This document shows, one piece after another, positions 59,249 to 64,000 of a DNA stretch of 64,000 nt. The translations under genes and the position numbers were made by a program. The notes below the pieces were generated by a model. It saw only the letters and a list, made by a program, of their open reading frames with translations. It made no database searches and was not told where the DNA came from. The stretch comes from Tritrichomonas musculus (taxonomy: Eukaryota; Parabasalia; Tritrichomonadida; Tritrichomonadidae), in assembly GCA_039105265.1 (NCBI GenBank), contig JAPFFF010000005.1, positions 3,643,501-3,707,500 on the forward strand, in the 5' to 3' direction. The stretch's first letter is position 1. Each line of letters opens with the position of its first letter.

Positions 59249-60310
59249 TTAATATAACATTTTACGGTAAGGGAAGAATATCATTTCGATAGAAAAGCTT
59301 TCGCTTCTCGGTATTTTTACTGGTATATCTTTATGTCGACCAGAATATAGTTCGATCCAGAATCGTTGGTCAGTTGAGTTCAGCTTAAAGTATTTTATGG
59401 GGTTGAAGTATATTGTTGTGTTTCCAACATATCCTTGATTTGATTGGTCCCCGAAGGATGAATAAATTTTACATGAATGCCTATCCCATACATTATAAAA
59501 ATTGACTTCTCTAAGCCATTTAAATTTATAGTTATTATGATAATTTGCCCCTTGGTCTGTCTCTCCACTAATATTAAACACATCTTCGAAATCATATTTT
59601 CGGTCTATCAATCCAAAATCTTGAACGGTTCGATGAGGAAAATCAATTGATATGTCAATATAAAATGGACTCTTCTTATCATAATTATGTCGAGATAAAA
59701 TTCTTTCCAAATATGTTTTTCTCCTATAATCATAGAATCCATCAGCCATGACATCAAGCTCAGTTGAAAGACCATAAGGGTCTTCACTAAATCTTGGCTT
59801 GTCTTTATACTTAGCTTTCTCTTCTTCTGTTTTTGCCTTCGCCAAATTGTCTTCAATCTCTTGATTATATTTTTTCATTTCGGCCCATAGATATTCATAT
59901 AATACGTGTCCAAAACCACCGAAATCATCCTTCTCACTCATCCACATTAAAACATTTACTTCAACCATAGATTTCCTTGCAGCAGGTATACTTATATACG
60001 CTGAGTGGTCATATAAGTTTGGGTCATCTGATTTTGGAGGAGGAGTGGCATATTTATTGTAGTCCTCTTTGTAGTATTTCCTAACTTTAATTTTAAATTC
60101 TAGCCTTCTCTTTCTAGCTAACATAAATATATTTCTAACACCAATAATAGACTCACCACGATTAGATGTGCACCATTCTTGTGGAAAATTAAAATAATAA
60201 CGATTAAATTTCGCAGGGTCTCTTTCTCCATCTTCCAGAAAGAAAGCGTGCTCCATAGGGATTGGTGTTTGTTCTTCAGCTGGATTGAGCGTCGGGTACA
60301 TTTCAATCAT
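59249..60310 (-). CDS. Penton-like minor capsid protein (outer Polinton, about 353 aa)
   Basis: EHAFFLEDGERDPAKFNRYY, GESIIGVRN, WDRHSCKIYSS and NSTDQRFWIELYSG match the inner penton protein. The start MIEMYPTLNPAEEQ lies inside the right inverted repeat, so its first 24 codons and its promoter are duplicated at the left end of the element. ATGs at 60310 or 60301 are both possible. It is the gene nearest the right end. Confidence 0.75.
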   Translation of the reverse strand: MIEMYPTLNPAEEQTPIPMEHAFFLEDGERDPAKFNRYYFNFPQEWCTSNRGESIIGVRNIFMLARKRRLEFKIKVRKYYKEDYNKYATPPPKSDDPNLYDHSAYISIPAARKSMVEVNVLMWMSEKDDFGGFGHVLYEYLWAEMKKYNQEIEDNLAKAKTEEEKAKYKDKPRFSEDPYGLSTELDVMADGFYDYRRKTYLERILSRHNYDKKSPFYIDISIDFPHRTVQDFGLIDRKYDFEDVFNISGETDQGANYHNNYKFKWLREVNFYNVWDRHSCKIYSSFGDQSNQGYVGNTTIYFNPIKYFKLNSTDQRFWIELYSGRHKDIPVKIPRSESFSIEMIFFPYRKMLY

Positions 60311-60848
60311 TATAAAACAACTTCTTGATTCGAAGGGATATCTTAACAAAAAATGGTTGGGATTTCTTGACGGAACGTTAAGAAATCACGCCATTTATAT
60401 ATACTACTACATATAATAAAAAAAGATTCTATATTAGCGAACGACATTAGGAGTGAGCCTCCCTAGGTGTTTAGATATATAGCCCGAAGGTAATCTGAGC
60501 CCCCCCAGCGGGGGGGACGAGAGGGGGGGAGAGAACAAAAAAGAAAAAGATTTTGCGTAAGCAAAAGAGGGGGGATGCATGCTGGGCTTTAGCCCAGACC
60601 ATCCGGGGGATATGCCCCCGGTGGGATTTATCCCACAAATTCATTTAGGTCGATTTTTTTGGGCTAAAATAATTTTGATAACGAGACGATAAAAGTATGA
60701 GTTTGGATTTTTTTTGCTGCGAACTTTTTGAATGTGGGGGCCTTTTGAGGGGGTCCAGGGGTGCGAACCCCTGGAGTAGTGGGGTGCGGAGCCTCTGCGG
60801 AGCCCCCAAGTATAGGCTTGGCGGTAGCGGAGCCTATACTATACTACT
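60239..60848. repeat. Right terminal inverted repeat of the outer Polinton
   Basis: It is the inverted copy of 11229-11841, with the same hairpin cluster and GC-rich terminal part. It covers the penton start codons and ends CTATACTACT, followed by GAAGT. Confidence 0.92.
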
Positions 60849-60890
60849 GAAGTAGCTTTTTGAAAGGCGTAGCCTTCAAAAAGCTACTTC
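60849..60890. repeat. 42-bp palindrome at the insertion site of the outer Polinton
   Basis: GAAGTAGCTTTTTGAA and its inverted copy TTCAAAAAGCTACTTC flank a ten-base centre. The first five bases are the target duplication, so the Polinton entered at one arm tip. A second hairpin (ACTTTTTGAGT and ACTCAAAAAGT) follows at 60918-60949. Confidence 0.8.
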
Positions 60891-62385
60891 AATTTATGTT
60901 TAATTATCTGTTTTATAACTTTTTGAGTATTTTACAAAACTCAAAAAGTGATACCTAGATAATATATTTTTATTATTAAAATATACAATTATAAATATCA
61001 AATATTTTATTTTTATAAAAATTATTAAAGAAAAAATTATTAAACTGAATAATAATAAAAATAATTTAGGGAAATTATAATCTGAATAATGATAAAAATA
61101 GTTTTTTCGGCTCTGATGGATAATTGTTGACTTATCATTTCCAGCAAGAAAGTATAGACTGCTTGTTACTGTAGTGATATGATTGATGATTGGAGATTAA
61201 GATATATATTGATTAGAAACAACAATGTTTCCAATATTTAGATGTTAGAAATTCAAATTTTCACTATTCTGATGTCAGAGAGACAAAAGAGTAAGGTCAA
61301 CTTGGAGTAGTTAACGTTAGGAGATGCTCAGTGCCTTCTCTCAGCTCAACCTGGCTCACACCAAGCTCACCTTCAGTTCGCTTGGCTGGAGCTGCTAAAT
61401 GAACAAGTATTATTTTAAAAACTTATGATATCAAAAAGTCCATGATATCACAAGTTATTTTACCACAAGTTATGATATCTAAATTTTAAATGTTAATCTT
61501 AAAAGTTAAATTACTCAACAAATATATAGAATTTCTTTAAATATATTAAGATATGTGATTCAAATGGACATATAATAGTAGAAGAATTAAATAATACAAA
61601 CAAATTTACAGGTGGCAGATATGCTAGGTTTAGTAGAGCCGCAATATTAAAATACAAAAATGATTATGTTAAGATAGTTGCTGGACTTCAACAAAAGTGT
61701 TTGACAAAATGTTGAAGCAAGAGAACTAGATAGAACTCAAATTATAAAGTATTAATTATGATTTTCATTTCAATTTAGCAACTATTATCCTAAATATAGT
61801 GCTGTGAATGATCTGTTCAACTTTTTCTCTAAGAGATTTAAGTGTCAATTTCATGACAAAAATATATTTGTAATGCTTAATATTAATATTAATAATCTAC
61901 CTTCTATTATAGATAACTTATTATGATTCATCTAAATTTCAATCCTCATTGTAGAATTAGCTCAGTATACAACAGATTTCATGCATTATAGTATCTGGCA
62001 CTAATTCTAGAGTTATATCCATGATGATTACTCGGATATGATTCTCTTTCAGAATCGCTTGTTGATGAATATCTTCATTAAGTGATCGGATGTTAAACTT
62101 CCTATACCGTGCATTATGCGAAACTGAGTTATAACTGTCTAATAGTCTTTTGCCATCAATTCAGCAATCGATTTCTTAAGTAATGCTTAGTCATTTGTTG
62201 TTTACACCTTTTCTAAGTGTTAATTCATTGTCTTTAATAAGTTACAACACTCAATACTGACCTTGCAACTGAACTAATCATCAGAAAGCAACTATATCTA
62301 CATCCCCTTGAAAAAAATCTCAACGTATATAATTAATGAAACGAGACCAAGCCTAATTTTTAATAAATAATCAGAATTAACTTTT
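60891..62385. other. Right flank with decayed coding traces
   Basis: No intact gene is seen. A frame at 61530-61715 reads coding-like sequence with GGRYARFSRAAILKYKNDY, and one near 61780-61920 reads KYSAVNDLFNFFSKRF; both may be remnants of one host or transposon gene that I do not recognise. A more GC-rich patch at about 61320-61400 has no clear identity. Confidence 0.35.
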
Positions 62386-62740
62386 GTTTTTCTAGATGAA
62401 TTAGGATTCAATTTGTCCACATAAAGAAGGACGGGGAGATCAAAAAAAGGTTTAAAAGCAATACTTCCTATACATTTGCAAAGAGGCTCAAATGAATCAG
62501 TGTGCCTTGCAGTTTAAAAAATTCATGGATATATAAACTGGTACGCAAATTTTCGGACTTTATCGTACTATTCAATTCATTGAATTTTAAAAATGATCAA
62601 TTCAATATTTGAAAAGTTCATTCAAATTTGAATCGTCCCAAAATTTGCGTACTAGTTTATACAATTCTGTTCAAACAAGACATTTTAAAGGAGATTTCTT
62701 TCAATTCTTCGATAGAATAATAAGAAAGGTCAAACATTTA
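62386..62740 (+). pseudogene. Remnant of an IS630/Tc1-mariner-type (DDE_3) transposase
   Basis: The frame from 62386 reads VFLDELGFNLST, an in-frame stop, then GRSKKGLKAILPIHLQRGSN and ESVCLAV. This is the pattern around the second Asp of DDE_3 transposases (DExGFNxxx, then GRSxxG, then RGxNxSVC). A 130-bp MITE (62532-62661) interrupts it, after which HFKGDFFQFFDRII continues the family pattern. The rest is decayed. Recognition is from remembered motifs. Confidence 0.55.
62532..62661. mobile_element. 130-bp MITE
   Basis: Inverted ends TATAAACTGGTACGCAAATT and AAATTTGCGTACTAGTTTATA bound an AT-rich, non-coding 130-bp sequence that sits within the transposase remnant. Confidence 0.65.
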
Positions 62741-62999
62741 ATAATTTTTCATTATTAAAAAACTTTCGATTATCACTAATCAATTACATATCTTTAAGCT
62801 GGCAAGATAAAAAGTATTTTCAAGTTAAATTTACTTTGGATATGATAGAACATCAAATAAACTAGATCTAAATTTGCTTAAAAACAAACTGAAACTTCTA
62901 ACATTCGTATTTAGTAACAAAAGATTTGCAAAAATGGAAGACTCCCTATTGAGTTGTTCTCATTAGATTCAATATATATATTGGTTTTCATTTTTTTTT

Positions 63000-63406
63000 T
63001 TTGCCAGTTGTTTTACCAAATACTGCACTTTCTTCTGAACCAAGCTTAAGTGATGAAAAAGGACAGTCATTTATCGAAATAGCATTTTAAAATTCATAAT
63101 ATTATATCAAAGAATCAAAAGTTTTCCAGAATCCCTTACCTCAAAGAAAATCTAAATACAATACTGAACTTCAAATGCCAAATGAAGTATTGATATTTTA
63201 TAATACTGCAGTTTCAATTTTAAAAATGATGGATACATTTAATGAATCAATCAATCTCAACAAGATTGCAAGCAATTCTGTTGAGCACATTTTGGGACTA
63301 TTAATAATAATATCTAGGAAAAAACATATTTATGATGAAATTAATTGGAATAATTGAGCTTCATAAACTGTTGATAAATTAGATGAGAAACAACCATTTT
63401 GGGATA
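63000..63406 (+). pseudogene. Decayed coding fragment, unrecognised
   Basis: A plus-strand frame at 63175-63357 reads VLIFYNTAVSILKMM and SVEHILGLLIIISRK. Related coding-like sequence precedes it, broken by stops. Another fragment (FNVANGTKDIFEFKPSKIVF) follows the palindrome at 63740-63949. They may be parts of one gene interrupted by the palindrome. I cannot name the family. Confidence 0.3.
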
Positions 63407-63726
63407 AACTAAAGTATAGTAAGGCTTTTCTGAAGAACCTTCAAAAAGTGGAAATCATTCAGAAAAAATAATCTAAATAAAAAAATTGAAAAAACAAATC
63501 TTTTTATATTTTTACATAATTTTTACCGAGGCTACATACCGCCTAGCGGGCGTCGAGCGAGGCTGAGCGAAGCGAAGCCGAGTCGAGACCCCGCGGCTGG
63601 CGGTAAGAATCGGTAAAAATTTTGTAACATAAAAAGATTCTTTTTTTATTATTTTTATTTGATTATTTTTTCTGAATGATTTCCACTTTTTGAAGGTTCT
63701 TCAGAAAAGCCTTACTATACTTTAGT
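63407..63726. mobile_element. 320-bp palindromic foldback/MITE-like element
   Basis: The left arm (AACTAAAGTATAGTAAGGCT onwards) and right arm (ending AGCCTTACTATACTTTAGTT) are inverted copies over about 120 bp, with small differences. The centre (about 63534-63605) is sharply GC-rich with CGAGCGAGGCTGAGCGAAGC. No coding capacity is seen. It could be a foldback element or MITE. The GC-rich core is unlike anything else in the flanks. Confidence 0.65.
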
Positions 63727-64000
63727 TGATCCCCATTTTGTGGGGGAAGAATCTACTATGATCAAACAAACCATATTCAATGTTGCGAATGGTACTAAAG
63801 ACATTTTTGAATTCAAACCAAGCAAAATAGTCTTCTCACTTCATCACATCATCATATTTATAATAAAAAGTGTTGGTATTAAAAAAAATCATGAGAAATA
63901 TATCAAAGAATACGCAAAACCTATTTTTGAAGTTTTTTTTTTTATGTAATTGAAAACAATTGTTGAATGGTGATAACTCAAAAAGTTTAATGGCGCCAAA
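63727..64000 (+). pseudogene. Decayed coding fragment after the palindrome
   Basis: A short frame at 63740-63949 reads GEESTMIKQTIFNVANGTKD and IKKNHEKYIKEYAKPIFEVF. It has no recognised family and is open only over 69 codons. The window ends before its context can be judged. Confidence 0.25.

Larger units (their letters stand above)
11229..60848. mobile_element. Outer Polinton/Maverick element (holds a nested second one)
   Basis: It is bounded by near-identical inverted repeats of about 612 bp that start AGTAGTATAGTATAGG, with GAAGT target duplications outside. Its own sequence is about 24 kb (11229-16576 and 42164-60848). The interval also contains a complete second Polinton. It encodes polymerase B, integrase, packaging ATPase, major capsid, penton, fibre-like proteins, an HNH nuclease and several small conserved proteins. 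I saw no protease gene. Apart from one gene split by the inner element it looks whole. The inverted repeats differ mainly in homopolymer length, so the insertion is young. Confidence 0.93.

Noticed and set aside
61310-61400. GC-richer patch as possible RNA gene
   Set aside because: No recognisable tRNA, 5S or snRNA signature or stable fold was seen by eye.
61960-62040. tRNA-like TAGCTCAGTAT sequence
   Set aside because: Only an A-box-like string is present. No B box and no acceptor or anticodon stem could be paired.

Overview
The window looks like nuclear DNA of a parabasalid protist, most probably Trichomonas vaginalis. The host sequence is very AT-rich, the one clear host gene is long and intronless, and the centre is filled by two Polinton/Maverick elements of the trichomonad type, surrounded by smaller DNA transposons and MITE-like repeats. 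The species call is inference, because no marker RNA gene lies in the window.

Left flank (1-11228). One host gene (4651-7329, minus strand) encodes an 892-residue TCAF/M60-like protein with a predicted lipid anchor. Around it lie degenerate terminal-inverted-repeat elements: TA-flanked mariner-like elements (702-2337 and 8729-10348), TTAA-flanked elements (2441-3729 and 3910-4382), and a 3.2 kb foldback-like element (7887-11094) that holds the 1.6 kb mariner-like one.

Centre (11229-60848). An outer Polinton of about 24 kb of its own sequence has inverted repeats of about 612 bp and a 5-bp target duplication GAAGT. An inner Polinton of 25.6 kb (16577-42163) has 246-252 bp inverted repeats and target duplication ATAAA, and it has inserted into one fibre-like gene of the outer element. 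The inner element looks whole. The outer element looks whole apart from this one insertion. In each element the two inverted repeats are nearly identical, so both insertions are young. Both carry a family B DNA polymerase, a retroviral-type integrase with a chromo-like tail, an A32-type packaging ATPase, a double jelly-roll major capsid protein, a penton-like minor capsid protein, very large fibre-like coiled-coil proteins, and a set of small conserved proteins without known function. An adenain/Ulp1-type protease is seen only in the inner element. Most morphogenesis genes run as one minus-strand block with very short spacers. The fibre-like genes sit against the left inverted repeat and the penton or protease genes near the right one.

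How the genes fit together. Polymerase copies the DNA, integrase inserts it, and ATPase, protease, major capsid and penton form the usual Polinton virion set. The fibre-like proteins, which carry repeats resembling phage tail-fibre motifs, are candidates for the surface-attachment layer. The least described features are five dynein-light-chain-type GVQT/GTQT motifs spread over three inner-element proteins, fibre proteins with a conserved shaft and different tips, a Cys/His domain in front of the polymerase, and a cluster of hairpins in the outer inverted repeats.

Right flank (60854-64000). No intact gene is seen. It holds hairpins, a transposase remnant of the IS630/Tc1-mariner type broken by a small MITE, and a 320-bp palindrome with a GC-rich centre inside degenerate coding sequence.
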